Below are positions 16,859 to 25,685 of a stretch of 64,000 bases of DNA, one piece after another. Numbering within the stretch: position 1 is the first letter of the stretch; each line of letters opens with the position of its first letter. The translations under genes were made by a program, and so were the position numbers. The DNA comes from Dryocola sp036489025 (GTDB lineage: Bacteria > Pseudomonadota > Gammaproteobacteria > Enterobacterales > Enterobacteriaceae), in contig DASXGN010000041.1 in NCBI GenBank assembly GCA_036489025.1, forward strand, positions 1 through 64,000, in the 5' to 3' direction. The notes under the pieces are model-generated. The model saw only the letters and a list, made by a program, of their open reading frames with translations. It did not search any database and was not told the DNA's origin.

Positions 16859-17614
16859 TTATTTATCCTGCTCTACGGCCGATGCCTTACAGGTCAGGGC
16901 GCTACAGTGGAATTGCAGCTGAGGACGACCGCCGTAATCGTTGATATAAGTCAGTACCGGGCTATCCCCCAGCTCAGCCGCGCTGCTCTTCAGCGTATCC
17001 TGGCTTTTGGGCGCAATCATTAAGGCTGTAAACCCGGCCGCGGTTTTTCCCGTCAGGCTACGGCTGGCGTCAATAATGGTCACGTAATAAGGCGTTGGAT
17101 TAATAATTTGATATTTATCCCCATGACGAACCAGCTTGACGTCCAGCTGCCACGGCGTTTCCATTTCCGCAGCGCTTTTCATTATCGCTTTCGGCCGATA
17201 AAATAATTTGATGCGGGTTTGCAGGGCAATCTGTAATACATTTGGCACATCCGTGCGCGGTGGTATTTCGCGCAGATTAAAATAAAACAGGCTCTCGCGA
17301 TCCTGCGGCAATGCATTAGCTGCCGGTAATCCCTGAATTTTCAGCTGGCTTCGTGCGCCCGGCTCCACCCGCTGAACGGGAGGCAGCACAATTAATGGGC
17401 TGGTGATTTTTTCACCTTTTTCATTTTCTAACCATCCCTGAGCCAGATAGGGAAGCTTTTTATTTTCATTAGTAACATTCAGGCTTTCCGATTTTTGACC
17501 GCCGTCGAAAATGACCCGAGTGCGATCCAGCGCGATCGCTCCCTGCGCCGTGGGGATAAGTGAACCAGACGCGAGAATAAGCAACAGCAGGCGCGTTAAA
17601 TATTGTTTCATCAT
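16859..17614 (-). CDS. Periplasmic fimbrial chaperone (PapD family)
   Basis: The 251-aa protein has a signal peptide (about 1-25, ending AQGA) and two immunoglobulin-like domains. The start of the mature protein (IALDRTRVIFDGGQKS) and the segment FYFNLREIPP are PapD signatures. The conserved Arg in DRTRV and Lys in TRIKLFYRP form the pilin carboxyl anchor. It donates a strand to fold pilins and delivers them to the usher at 17669. A second ATG two codons apart is an equally possible start. Confidence 0.93.
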   Translation of the reverse strand: MMKQYLTRLLLLILASGSLIPTAQGAIALDRTRVIFDGGQKSESLNVTNENKKLPYLAQGWLENEKGEKITSPLIVLPPVQRVEPGARSQLKIQGLPAANALPQDRESLFYFNLREIPPRTDVPNVLQIALQTRIKLFYRPKAIMKSAAEMETPWQLDVKLVRHGDKYQIINPTPYYVTIIDASRSLTGKTAAGFTALMIAPKSQDTLKSSAAELGDSPVLTYINDYGGRPQLQFHCSALTCKASAVEQDK

Positions 17615-17668
17615 TACATTCTCATCAAATTATTACGATTGCAGACAAACCCAAATGGACGGACAGTG

Positions 17669-20203
17669 TTATGCCGCAGGCTTGCTACCTTTTTCCCCGA
17701 TCAGGCGGCAGGGCAATATTAAATGGTTCAAAGCCTCATCCGGAATGGTTGCCGGGAGATTAATAACGCACTGCCGATCGGACCAGCTCACCGTCATTTC
17801 ATCGCCCGGATTCATTCCGCTGAGATATGCGCTGCCGTCATCGTTGACAATGCCTACCTCCTGTTTTTTCTTATTCAGCACGTTTGCGCCAAATGGCGGT
17901 GCGGACCCGTCGGCCAGCCGAATAACCGCTATCGCTTTCTCACCCGCAATGACGTTAAAGCGACGATAGCCTATTGCGCCTTCGGTTAAGGTGGCCTGCA
18001 CAACTGACGTTTCCGCCTCCGCGTTATCCGGCAGCCTGTTTAAATCAATATTAATACGGTTGCGATAATAGCTTCCTAAATCAGCCACTGCCGCTTTACC
18101 AAAATAGTTACTGCGTGTGTTAATGCCGGAACCGTGAATGGGGACGCCTGCCACACTATCGGTATCCAGAAGAACGCGGGTACTGCCCGGGTTTCCATTA
18201 CTGTGTAATGCCGCCCCTTTTGGCGTCGCGACGATGCCGCCACGTATCCCCAGGCTCAATGCCGAGTAGCTTCCCTGTCGATAGCTCGCGTTAGTATTAA
18301 CCTCAGCGTAGTCGCCCTTATGATTATAAAACGCGCTCGCTGAGTATTTACTCCCGCCGCTTTCCCCACTGCTTAATTGATAGCTATTGTTTTCATCAAT
18401 GCGATCAAAATAAGAAATCTGGTGGCTGTTTTCTCCGTGCGTCAGCGTCCCGCTATAGCTCAGGGTCGCGTTATTAGCAAAAGGTACGGACATGGAAAGG
18501 TACATACCGTCATCTTTCATTCCATTATAGTTATAGCGATAGGCGGCCAGAGACAGGTTAATATCTTTGAAATGCCCGATATCCACATAGCGCGACAGCG
18601 ATAAATCGTAACGATTGCTTTCGGGCCGATCCCAATAAGTTTGGTGACTATAGTTAAAATAAGCACCCAGACTCAAACTGCTGAACTGTTTATTCAGCGA
18701 AATCGTGTACATTTCCTTGCTGCTATAAGCCCGCTCGCTAAGATGCCCCATTTCAAGGAAATCGCTCACTCCCAGGTAATTGCGTTCCGCAAAACGATAG
18801 CCAGCAAAGGTTATCTGGCTATCGTAGCGATCAAATTTTTTGGAATAGCTAAGGCGATATGAACGTCCGCTTAACGTTTCTTCCTTCACAGGCGTGACGG
18901 CCCGCGACTGCGTAATGTCAAAAGACAGCGCGCCCAGAATCAAGAGATCGCGGCCAATCCCCGTCGCCAGCGCCTGATAGTTTTCACCGCCAACGGCCCC
19001 GCCATAAAGCGACCAGCCGTTACTGACCCCCCAGGAAAACTCCCCGGTCCCCAGAATTGGCCCATCGCTATGATGCCTGAAGTCCGTCGGCCGCCCCGCG
19101 GCTAATTTATACCTTACGCTCCCCGGACGGGTCAGGTAAGGGATGTTCGCCGTTTGTACTTTAAAGGTTTGCGCTGAGCCGTCCTGCTCCTCAACCCGCA
19201 CGTCCAGGTCGCCGGTTACCGCGTCATTAATATCCTGGATACGAAACGGGCCGGCTGCCACCTGTGTTTCTTCAAGGATGCGCCCCTGCTGGCTTATCAC
19301 CACCCGGGCGTTCGTTCGGGCAATACCAGTAACCTCCGGCGCATAGCCACGCAGGTTCGGCGGCAGCATAGCGTCGTCGCTTTTCAGGCTGACGCCGGTA
19401 AAACGGAAGGCGTCAAAAATATCCGTATCCAGATAATTTTCGCCCAGCTCAAGCTTCGCGCCCAGCTGCGGCAGCGCCCGATAAAGATAGTAGCGGCTCC
19501 AGCTCCATCGCTCCTGCTGCTGGCGGTCGCGGGAAGAATGGTCAACTCTGGCCTGCCAGTCTGCACGGAAACGCCATGGTCCCATGTTCGCACCCAGTGT
19601 GCCATTGCCGCTGAGATCGCGGCTATCTCCCTCACCCTGCTGCTGACGATTTTGCATATTCAGGTTGTAATCAAGCATTACGCCTGGAATACCATTATCC
19701 CAGCGGGAAGGAGGATCCCAGTTCTCACTGGTATATTCGAGATACGCCTGTGGGATACTGGCGTACACGGACATCGTGCTCAAATCTCCGCGCAGCGTCG
19801 CGCCGGGCAAACTTTCCGGCGCCATGCACTCGCCTTTATGCCACCAGGTTATTTTATTTTGTGCTTGTGGCGTCAAAGCAAGCTGCGCGACCAAATCTGC
19901 CGTAATGCAGGCCTCGCTCCCTTTCGGATCCTTGTCAGGAGGATAAAACGTTATTAGCTGCTCGGGTAATTCCTGCTTATTTATACGCAGCGTCATGGTG
20001 TATTGACCGGGCATAATAAAGCCCCGGTGAGAGAACTGAGACATATCAATATTATTACGATCGTTTGCATCCAGCACGTCGGTATTAAACTGAAAGTCTT
20101 CGCTCCCCCAGGCATGACACTGCCATAAAATGGCAGTAGGACTAATAAGCAACAGACCGAGCCGAATTGATAATGCCAGGAAATTTAAATTTTTATGATT
20201 CAT
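17669..20203 (-). CDS. Outer-membrane fimbrial usher
   Basis: The 844-aa protein is a complete usher (PapC/FimD family) that secretes and assembles chaperone-bound subunits. It has a signal peptide (ending CHAWG), an N-terminal chaperone-binding domain (from FNTDVLDANDRNNIDMSQF), the long 24-strand barrel with plug (LPPNLRGYAPEVTGIA motif near residue 285), and C-terminal domains (SAPPFGANVLN...VSWSDRQCVINL). The paired C-terminal Cys are present. It lies between subunit genes upstream and the chaperone downstream, all on the same strand. Confidence 0.95.
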   Translation of the reverse strand: MNHKNLNFLALSIRLGLLLISPTAILWQCHAWGSEDFQFNTDVLDANDRNNIDMSQFSHRGFIMPGQYTMTLRINKQELPEQLITFYPPDKDPKGSEACITADLVAQLALTPQAQNKITWWHKGECMAPESLPGATLRGDLSTMSVYASIPQAYLEYTSENWDPPSRWDNGIPGVMLDYNLNMQNRQQQGEGDSRDLSGNGTLGANMGPWRFRADWQARVDHSSRDRQQQERWSWSRYYLYRALPQLGAKLELGENYLDTDIFDAFRFTGVSLKSDDAMLPPNLRGYAPEVTGIARTNARVVISQQGRILEETQVAAGPFRIQDINDAVTGDLDVRVEEQDGSAQTFKVQTANIPYLTRPGSVRYKLAAGRPTDFRHHSDGPILGTGEFSWGVSNGWSLYGGAVGGENYQALATGIGRDLLILGALSFDITQSRAVTPVKEETLSGRSYRLSYSKKFDRYDSQITFAGYRFAERNYLGVSDFLEMGHLSERAYSSKEMYTISLNKQFSSLSLGAYFNYSHQTYWDRPESNRYDLSLSRYVDIGHFKDINLSLAAYRYNYNGMKDDGMYLSMSVPFANNATLSYSGTLTHGENSHQISYFDRIDENNSYQLSSGESGGSKYSASAFYNHKGDYAEVNTNASYRQGSYSALSLGIRGGIVATPKGAALHSNGNPGSTRVLLDTDSVAGVPIHGSGINTRSNYFGKAAVADLGSYYRNRINIDLNRLPDNAEAETSVVQATLTEGAIGYRRFNVIAGEKAIAVIRLADGSAPPFGANVLNKKKQEVGIVNDDGSAYLSGMNPGDEMTVSWSDRQCVINLPATIPDEALNHLILPCRLIGEKGSKPAA

Positions 20204-20251
20204 AATATCGTCCGACGGATCATTAATCCCACAGCAGGGCTGGCAACTTCC

Positions 20252-20791
20252 TTACAGATAATCGATTCTGAAACGTATGGCTGCGTTATAATTCCCCGCG
20301 CGTAGAATCTTTCCATCGCTGACCAAACGTAGCATATAATTTAATACCATCGTCCTCGGAGAAAGAGGTTCCGCTGGTAATGCTTCACCAGGTATCACAA
20401 CGTTGCCTCTGGCATCGGAAATTTTCAGCGCGACACCTTTCGCTTCCCCTTTAACCCCAAACAGCCCCGAATCATTATCACCCTCGAACGTGACACTAAA
20501 ATATTGTCCGTCAGTCCGCTGATGATTTAAATGTTCAAGCACGCAGTTCACCAGGTTAATAGAAAAACCATATTCTGAACTCTGGCCATTATTGATGATA
20601 TAGCTCACCGGCAGCGTAGCAATAATCACCGTTTGATCCACTGAGCCGGTCGCGATTGAACATGTAGTTTCAACAATGCTTCCCTTCATATTGACATATC
20701 CTTTTGGCAACGCTGATACCGCAGACGTGGAATATCCAAAAGATATAATCAATAGGAAAGAAAACAATTGATGCCCGAAGCGAATAAACAT
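20252..20791 (-). CDS. Fimbrial subunit (second gene of the operon)
   Basis: The 179-aa protein has a signal peptide (about 1-28, ending VSA) and a pilin domain with Cys in VETTCSIATGS and LVNCVLEHL and C-terminal AAIRFRIDYL. It is placed between the major pilin and the usher, the position of MrpB or PapH-type subunits that terminate or anchor the pilus; the role is inferred from position. Spacing to the usher is 48 bp. Confidence 0.8.
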   Translation of the reverse strand: MFIRFGHQLFSFLLIISFGYSTSAVSALPKGYVNMKGSIVETTCSIATGSVDQTVIIATLPVSYIINNGQSSEYGFSINLVNCVLEHLNHQRTDGQYFSVTFEGDNDSGLFGVKGEAKGVALKISDARGNVVIPGEALPAEPLSPRTMVLNYMLRLVSDGKILRAGNYNAAIRFRIDYL

Positions 20792-20860
20792 GGATTACAC
20801 CTGTTATTGATTATCAGATGCATACATGCGGTTCCCCGCATGTATGCATTAATATGCTGC

Positions 20861-21406
20861 TTACTGATAAGCAAGAGTGAAGTTAGCGATACTTGCAAAG
20901 TCGCCTGGGACAATAGTCACCGGCGTTGGAGCGTCTTCACCATTTGCCGTGCTACCGTCGCCCTGCAGATAAGCTGCGAACAGTAAAGTATTCTCCCCAT
21001 CCTGAATCGCCTGCGCGGTGGTTGGTTTACCCAGCTCAACAGGATTGTTGGAAGAATCCAGCAGAGCGATGCTGGCCCCTTTGGCAGAACCGGTAATCCC
21101 TAACAAACCGTTCGCGCCGGCAGGGCCGGTAAAGGTTGTGGTGACCGTTTTTTCGGTGCTCAGGCTGCAATCCTGCAAATGAATTTCAAAATTCTTTGGC
21201 GTGGACTTACCGCTGTTTTGCAGCGCAACGCTTGAGACCTGGCCCAGCTTCACTTCCTGACCATTGCTGTTCGGGTCGATAGAGCAAGGCGCATCAATGA
21301 TAGAACCAGTAAATTTAACCGTACCGCTCCCCTGATCGGCTGCATGAGCAAAAGAAGTCATACCAAGGATTAAAGAACCAGCCAGCATAATTTTATTGAG
21401 TTTCAT
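20861..21406 (-). CDS. Major fimbrial subunit (pilin)
   Basis: The 181-aa protein is the first structural gene, with a clean signal peptide (MKLNKIMLAGSLILGMTSFAHA). It has a compact type-1-like pilin domain: GTVKFTGSIIDAPCSI, Cys again in LQDCSLS, and IANFTLAYQ at the C-terminus. Promoter-proximal position and composition (Ala, Gly, Thr, Ser) indicate the shaft subunit. An AT-rich region of about 670 bp lies upstream. AAGAGA precedes the ATG. Confidence 0.9.
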   Translation of the reverse strand: MKLNKIMLAGSLILGMTSFAHAADQGSGTVKFTGSIIDAPCSIDPNSNGQEVKLGQVSSVALQNSGKSTPKNFEIHLQDCSLSTEKTVTTTFTGPAGANGLLGITGSAKGASIALLDSSNNPVELGKPTTAQAIQDGENTLLFAAYLQGDGSTANGEDAPTPVTIVPGDFASIANFTLAYQ

Positions 21407-22079
21407 TCTCTTAGATATCTCCGTCGCTTGTATAAATGTGCTTTAAGTGGTGGGTGTTGCATTCAGAAAGCGATCTCTGTGCTGCAAACGGGCTGCGGGA
21501 CATCCACAGGCTCCATCTCACTGGGACTGAAATTCTACACAATCGACAAATAATCAAAATAAAATACTGATTAATGATTTATATACGGAGTAATGTTTCA
21601 ATTTATTTGAGTTAATTAGATTAACATGCACACTCTCTGCTTCATGATTATCCACAGTTAGATGGATACTTTGATGAAAAGGTCGTGGTCGAGAGGTAAA
21701 TAAGACGGTGCGGAAACGCCCCGGCATCCTTTTTCGAAATCCACTGGCTAAGCGTGAAACTCAGCTGCTGTGATGAAAAATATGAGGCTTTGCCATCCTG
21801 TCAAATCAGCTAACGGAGCGATTTTTTGCGGCTGACGGCAACGGCCAATTTTGCTTACCGCAGTCTTGGGCGGCATGAAAAGCGGGCTTGATAAAGGGAT
21901 TTATTCAAGAGAAGGAATTTGCTGCAGGGCCTGCGCTCTGGAAAGGTTTAGTCAGTCCAGAATGCGGGAGAACGATAATGTTGGAGGACAGGAGCCTTGC
22001 CATGATGAATATCTGGCGATGAGCAAAGCTGCGCGTGCAAAACAGCGCGAAACAAATTACGGACCGCTATTCGCCGTTT
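21407..22079. other. AT-rich upstream region of the fimbrial operon
   Basis: About 670 bp with no convincing gene; a 79-codon plus-strand frame at 21851 has no recognisable features. The first 250 bp before the major pilin gene is AT-rich, suiting an H-NS-repressed fimbrial promoter. I looked for paired inverted repeats of a phase-variation switch and for a recombinase gene and saw neither. Confidence 0.5.
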
Positions 22080-22562
22080 TCAGCCAATAGCGCAGGCCAT
22101 AGCAGGTAAGCCATCCTGTAAAATCAGGACGGTTTTCTCATCTAACGACTTAAACTGGTAAAAAACCTTACTTATTTCAGGCAGAACCATAGAGGTCAGT
22201 TCCCCAACCGGCAGATTATCCTCGTGCGCAACGTCACCGCCGTGCCAGGTAAGGCCATAAACGGTTGCCTTATCGCGGTGAGAATAGGAAAAATTGACCA
22301 GCCTTTTCACTCTATAGCTCACTTTGTTATGCAATAACACGCCGTCATAGTTGATAAACCCCTGTCCTTTGCCATCCAGAAACAAATAGATATCGGTATC
22401 TAATCTGGCTTTTAACCCATCCTGCAGTATTTGCTCTTTTTTCAGTACAGAGGTACACGTAAACTCCGCCGTTTCCGATTTGATACTCAGCTTAAGCGTT
22501 AAAAAAATAACGAGAAGGCATAACAGCAAAATTATTAATTTAGATTTATTCTTTATTTTCAT
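22080..22562 (-). CDS. Small membrane-anchored regulator partner (YqeJ/PsaF-like)
   Basis: The 160-aa protein has a short basic cytoplasmic start (MKIKNKSK), one membrane helix (about 9-25) and a periplasmic domain of about 135 residues. Its start at 22562 lies inside the last codons of the winged-helix gene upstream (17-bp overlap), so the two are translationally coupled. Size, topology and pairing match YqeJ beside YqeI, and PsaF/MyfF beside PsaE/MyfE, which stabilise or activate their ToxR-like partner at fimbrial promoters. The match is architectural; no diagnostic motif is visible. Confidence 0.65.
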   Translation of the reverse strand: MKIKNKSKLIILLLCLLVIFLTLKLSIKSETAEFTCTSVLKKEQILQDGLKARLDTDIYLFLDGKGQGFINYDGVLLHNKVSYRVKRLVNFSYSHRDKATVYGLTWHGGDVAHEDNLPVGELTSMVLPEISKVFYQFKSLDEKTVLILQDGLPAMACAIG

Positions 22563-23469
22563 GTTGTGCGACAAACACCGAGTAATCATTAAAACAAGAT
22601 GTTACAAGACCATTTTGTTTATTATATATACACATAACGATAAGGACATTAAAAATATCGTTGAGTTTATGAACCACGCCCCCAGAATGTATATAGAAAT
22701 TAGCCTTGTTGGATTTGCAATCTACGTTGAACTTTGCTGCCAACTTTTCTATTTTCTTGCCAGCAGAAATTGACGGATAGATATCAGTAAGCGGATCCAA
22801 CCTGAAAAGAGAACATTTTTGTTCGCTCGCCATCAAATCATAATTAGCTGGCAAAATACCATTTTTATCGCTGTTAAGGTTGAAGCTAACCTGAATAGCG
22901 ACCAGAATTGTGATGATAAGAACAGACCAGAGGAGATAATTATTTGCCGTCAGGAGCCAGCCAAATTTGGATAACCTGAGGCGATAAAAGAAAGAGTCAA
23001 TGTCAACGGATGGAGCTGTTTGCCGATTTTCCTGAGGCGCTAAAGCATCGGTTTCCGGTGGCAACTCGCTACTTTTGATTTCCAGGCCTCCGCCATCAGC
23101 CTTCTTTATTCTGTCATTTTCCGACTGTTCCTCCAGATCCGGCTGCATAAGCGTCACGGAGAGTTCCAGAACAAAGCCCACCTTCGGTTGCGTGCGAATG
23201 GCCTGCTGCTCGATACCTAATGTACTAATGGCTTTTCTGATGGAGCTAAGGGAATTATAGAGGTTACTGCCGGAACCACGAAATCCATTATCGGTCCAGG
23301 CCTTGTCCATCAAAGTATCTCGAGGAATTAGTACCTGCACATTCTGGCAAAACACATCTAACAATAATACTGCGGGGTAAGGTAATTTGATACTTTGCCC
23401 GGTATCAACGGTACTTAATGATCCTTCTTTAAGGTCAAAAACCAACATACCGTGCAACAAATATCGCAT
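22546..23469 (-). CDS. ToxR/CadC-like membrane-bound winged-helix transcriptional activator
   Basis: The 307-aa protein has an N-terminal OmpR/CadC-type winged helix (about 1-103; PRDTLMDKAW, then SGSNLYNSLSSIRKAI as recognition helix, and TQPKVGFVLEL in the wing). An acidic Ser/Gln-rich linker (about 108-160), one membrane helix (about 177-195) and a periplasmic domain of about 110 residues with four Cys follow. It would bind DNA while sensing the periplasm, like CadC, ToxR, YqeI or PsaE. It overlaps its partner gene and lies directly upstream of the fimbrial operon on the same strand, so control of that operon is likely. Confidence 0.8.
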   Translation of the reverse strand: MRYLLHGMLVFDLKEGSLSTVDTGQSIKLPYPAVLLLDVFCQNVQVLIPRDTLMDKAWTDNGFRGSGSNLYNSLSSIRKAISTLGIEQQAIRTQPKVGFVLELSVTLMQPDLEEQSENDRIKKADGGGLEIKSSELPPETDALAPQENRQTAPSVDIDSFFYRLRLSKFGWLLTANNYLLWSVLIITILVAIQVSFNLNSDKNGILPANYDLMASEQKCSLFRLDPLTDIYPSISAGKKIEKLAAKFNVDCKSNKANFYIHSGGVVHKLNDIFNVLIVMCIYNKQNGLVTSCFNDYSVFVAQHENKE

Positions 23470-23844
23470 GTGAATACCTAATAGACTCTATCCAAAAAAA
23501 TTAGGGATACGATCCCAAGCCAAGGATGCTCATTCAATGTCCTTCGTATGAAAGGTGTATTGTATCTACGTTTTTTATGAAAAACAAATGCACATCAATT
23601 TTCGTCTGTAAAAAGGAGAGGGAATGTCGCGAAACCAGGAGGTTTTATGACAATATTTAACGCATCGTTTCTCATAATTTAACATTAGTGCGCTAACTTT
23701 TTTGTTGTGTAACTATGCGCGTGTAAATATTAATGCTGAATAATAAAGCTAAGATTTCGGCAAATTGGGCAAGTGATCTACTCCCCGTTGATTAACACTC
23801 CGCGATGTTAGTCATGTCTTCATATGCCGCATGAGGGCATCCCT
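23470..23844. other. AT-rich intergenic region upstream of the ToxR-like regulator
   Basis: About 375 bp without a gene. It holds the regulator's promoter region. The stretch TGATCTACTCCCCG near 23774 could be the worn end of the IS3-family element whose OrfA fragment starts at 23845, but no matching right end was found. Confidence 0.4.
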
Positions 23845-23991
23845 ATGAAGAATCGTTTTTCCGACGAATAGATCATCAGTATCCTCCGAGAGGTCGAAGC
23901 CGGGGTTTCTGCCCGGGAACTCTGCCGCAAGCATGCTATTTCAATCGCGGTGAAACCAGGGAAGCGATTTAAGAACTTTGATGCCAGGTGA
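23845..23991 (+). pseudogene. IS3-family transposase OrfA fragment with internal stop
   Basis: The frame reads MKNRFSDE, a TAG stop, then IISILREVEAGVSARELCRK. This is the start of an IS3-family OrfA helix-turn-helix, normally followed by about 60 more residues and OrfB. Similarity ends after about 33 codons, and neither OrfB nor clear terminal repeats follow. It is a dead remnant. Confidence 0.7.
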
Positions 23992-24133
23992 GATCTTATA
24001 TATCTCACGTCGAGACGTTTAAGTCACTCTGAATAAAGAAAACAAAGAGATAGATGCCGATTACACAGTAAAGTCGAGACCACGCATACTCATGGCTCAA
24101 CTACAAGTATTAGAGTCTGATGAGTAGGTAACA

Positions 24134-24693
24134 ATGGATTCTGAGAACTGTGTGTCTGAAAGGCGAAAAGAAATTTTTGTACCCCAGCCAGGATTGTATC
24201 GAGTTATGTCAAATGACCGAAGCGCTGCCGGTAAGCGCTTTCAAAATGGTTATTTCATGAAGTCATACCGTCGTTGAGTAAACATGGAGTCTATCCACCT
24301 CCGCCGGAAGCAAAAGGGTCTGCTTTCGATCACATGGCAGAGATGCTTGCCCAAAACTCACGAGCATTTGCTGATGCTATCCACAAACATGAAAAATCAG
24401 TAGAGGATGTATCGCAAGTAAAAGGCAAAGTTGCTGATATTAAGAGCCGCCTGATCCTGTTAGAACCCGGGCCATCAGTTATCACAGAAGACATGCAATT
24501 GCTTGATGGTCGGCTTACTTTTTTAGATATGAGCATGGATGAAAAGCATGTAACTGAGACTTTGGCCTGGTGTGAGAATATCTCTATTAAAAATAACAGA
24601 AAGGTTATACGTAGAGATAACAGAGATAATTCACTCTTTACAACACGGACTATTGACGAAGCGATTTCTATAATGAATGAAAGTGGAAAATAA
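24134..24693 (+). pseudogene. BRO-family phage antirepressor-like gene, frameshifted
   Basis: Two adjoining frames make one protein. The first (24134-24276) gives VPQPGLYRVMSNDRSAAGKR and FQNGYFMKSYR. The second, open from 24274, gives LSKHGVYPPPPEA and then a hydrophilic domain of about 120 residues (MAEMLAQNSRAFADAIHKHE...). In intact BRO-N proteins these segments are continuous (GLYR...S.AKRFQ.W.F.EV.PS..KHG.Y). A one-base shift near 24268-24272 breaks the frame. The N-terminal half of the BRO-N domain is also missing. BRO proteins are DNA-binding phage regulators. It marks prophage ancestry of the island's right end. Confidence 0.65.
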
Positions 24694-24739
24694 GGAATCA
24701 CTTTCCAGGGCATAGCCGGTTGATGTTCGGTGCGTTTGC

Positions 24740-24861
24740 TAACGCTGATTCCACGACCTTTTGTAGAAGAGGGGGAAGGGGCAGGCCCGTTATACCATCA
24801 CGAGGAATGATCTTATCGTCAGGTTTGATATGCCTTGCTTTGGTATCGGTAAGAATGCCAT
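24740..24861 (-). pseudogene. Tyrosine integrase N-terminal fragment (P4-type)
   Basis: Read on the minus strand with two frameshifts, the sequence gives MA-ILTDTKARHIKPDDK, then IPRDGITGLPL and SSTKGRG. This is the N-terminal arm-binding domain (DUF4102-like) of P4-type integrases. A missing base after the second codon and another shift near the Pro-rich stretch disrupt it, and homology stops after about 45 codons. Its start lies 45 bp from the 24906 direct repeat and the gene points into the island, the usual geometry of int beside its attachment site. Confidence 0.65.
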
Positions 24862-24905
24862 GGGGTGTCAATTCTGTTACTTTGAGTATGCCGCCAGAAT
24901 GCCAT

Positions 24906-24934
24906 TAACATGGCCCTTTTTCATGCCTGTCATT
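24906..24934 (+). repeat. Right copy of 29-bp direct repeat (candidate island boundary)
   Basis: This is a perfect copy of 12093-12121. Here it is not preceded by a tRNA or by the 5' half of the terminator hairpin, which suggests that it was produced by integration or carried in by the element. The integrase fragment ends next to it. Confidence 0.75.
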
Positions 24935-25043
24935 AACGAAATTCCCTGTCCAGCGATTTGCAGAATGGTTCTTTATATTGCTGCTTCTGCTGGCTTTGAA
25001 AGTGCAATGACTGGGTGCGCAAACCCCGAACCAGCAGGCTGCT

Positions 25044-25319
25044 CTACCTTATTTCTGCAAAAGCCTTACGTCCCAGAGCAAGACCCTGCAGGGCAAGGCC
25101 GATGGGAATAAGCGATCCCCACAGCACGGCGTTCCAGTCGTAGAGATTCAATAGCGCACCGGATGAAAAAGACCCGACGATCATCACGCCAAAAACGACG
25201 AAATCATTCAGGGATTGCACCTGATTTTTTTCCTTGGGCCGATGATAATCAACGATCCTGGCTGACGCGCCGGTAAAACTAAAATTCCAGCCTAACCCAA
25301 GCAAATTAACTATCCCGAT
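25044..25319 (-). pseudogene. C-terminal fragment of an MFS transporter
   Basis: About 90 codons encode the last membrane segments of an MFS carrier, including GLGWNFSFTGAS, HRPKEKNQVQSLNDF and SFSSGALLNLYDW. No start codon or N-terminal three quarters is present; upstream the frame runs into unrelated sequence. It is a deletion remnant just outside the right boundary of the island. Confidence 0.7.
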
Positions 25320-25685
25320 GTGGTTTGCCCTAGGGTGAATGACACGCTGAAGCAGACCGAGGTTTTCTCGGTCAGGGTTGCAGGACTAAGCAGGAATATC
25401 ACGGTTTGACTGATTTTACCGTGCGAAACCGCATTGCCATTCATGCTTTTACTCCAGCCAGAATGGCATTGCTGAATCTGGCAGGCAAACGAGAAGAAAT
25501 TGCGACTCAGGAAAGAAAATCTATCGCGTCCCCGGCCTGGCTATAATAATTTTGCCCCCAGCGGGATATCCGCATCTAGCACGCAGAACATAGCATCGCC
25601 ATGTTACAGGCACCCGGCATATAAAATACCGGTGCGCTTGGGGCATTTATTATTCGAGGATGCGGGGAATATCGATTCGGGCACG
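25320..25685. other. Degraded segment between the MFS remnant and yafV
   Basis: About 365 bp without an intact gene. A plus-strand frame ending at 25546 (HGLTDFTVRNRIAIHAF, then NLAGKREEIATQ) has protein-like composition but no start, and I do not recognise it. It is probably the tail of another deleted gene. Confidence 0.4.

Noticed and set aside
21407..22079. Invertible promoter element upstream of the major pilin
   Set aside because: No paired inverted repeats and no recombinase gene were seen nearby; regulation by the ToxR-like pair is a better explanation.
21851..22090. 79-codon plus-strand frame
   Set aside because: No ribosome site, odd composition and overlap with the end of the YqeJ-like gene.
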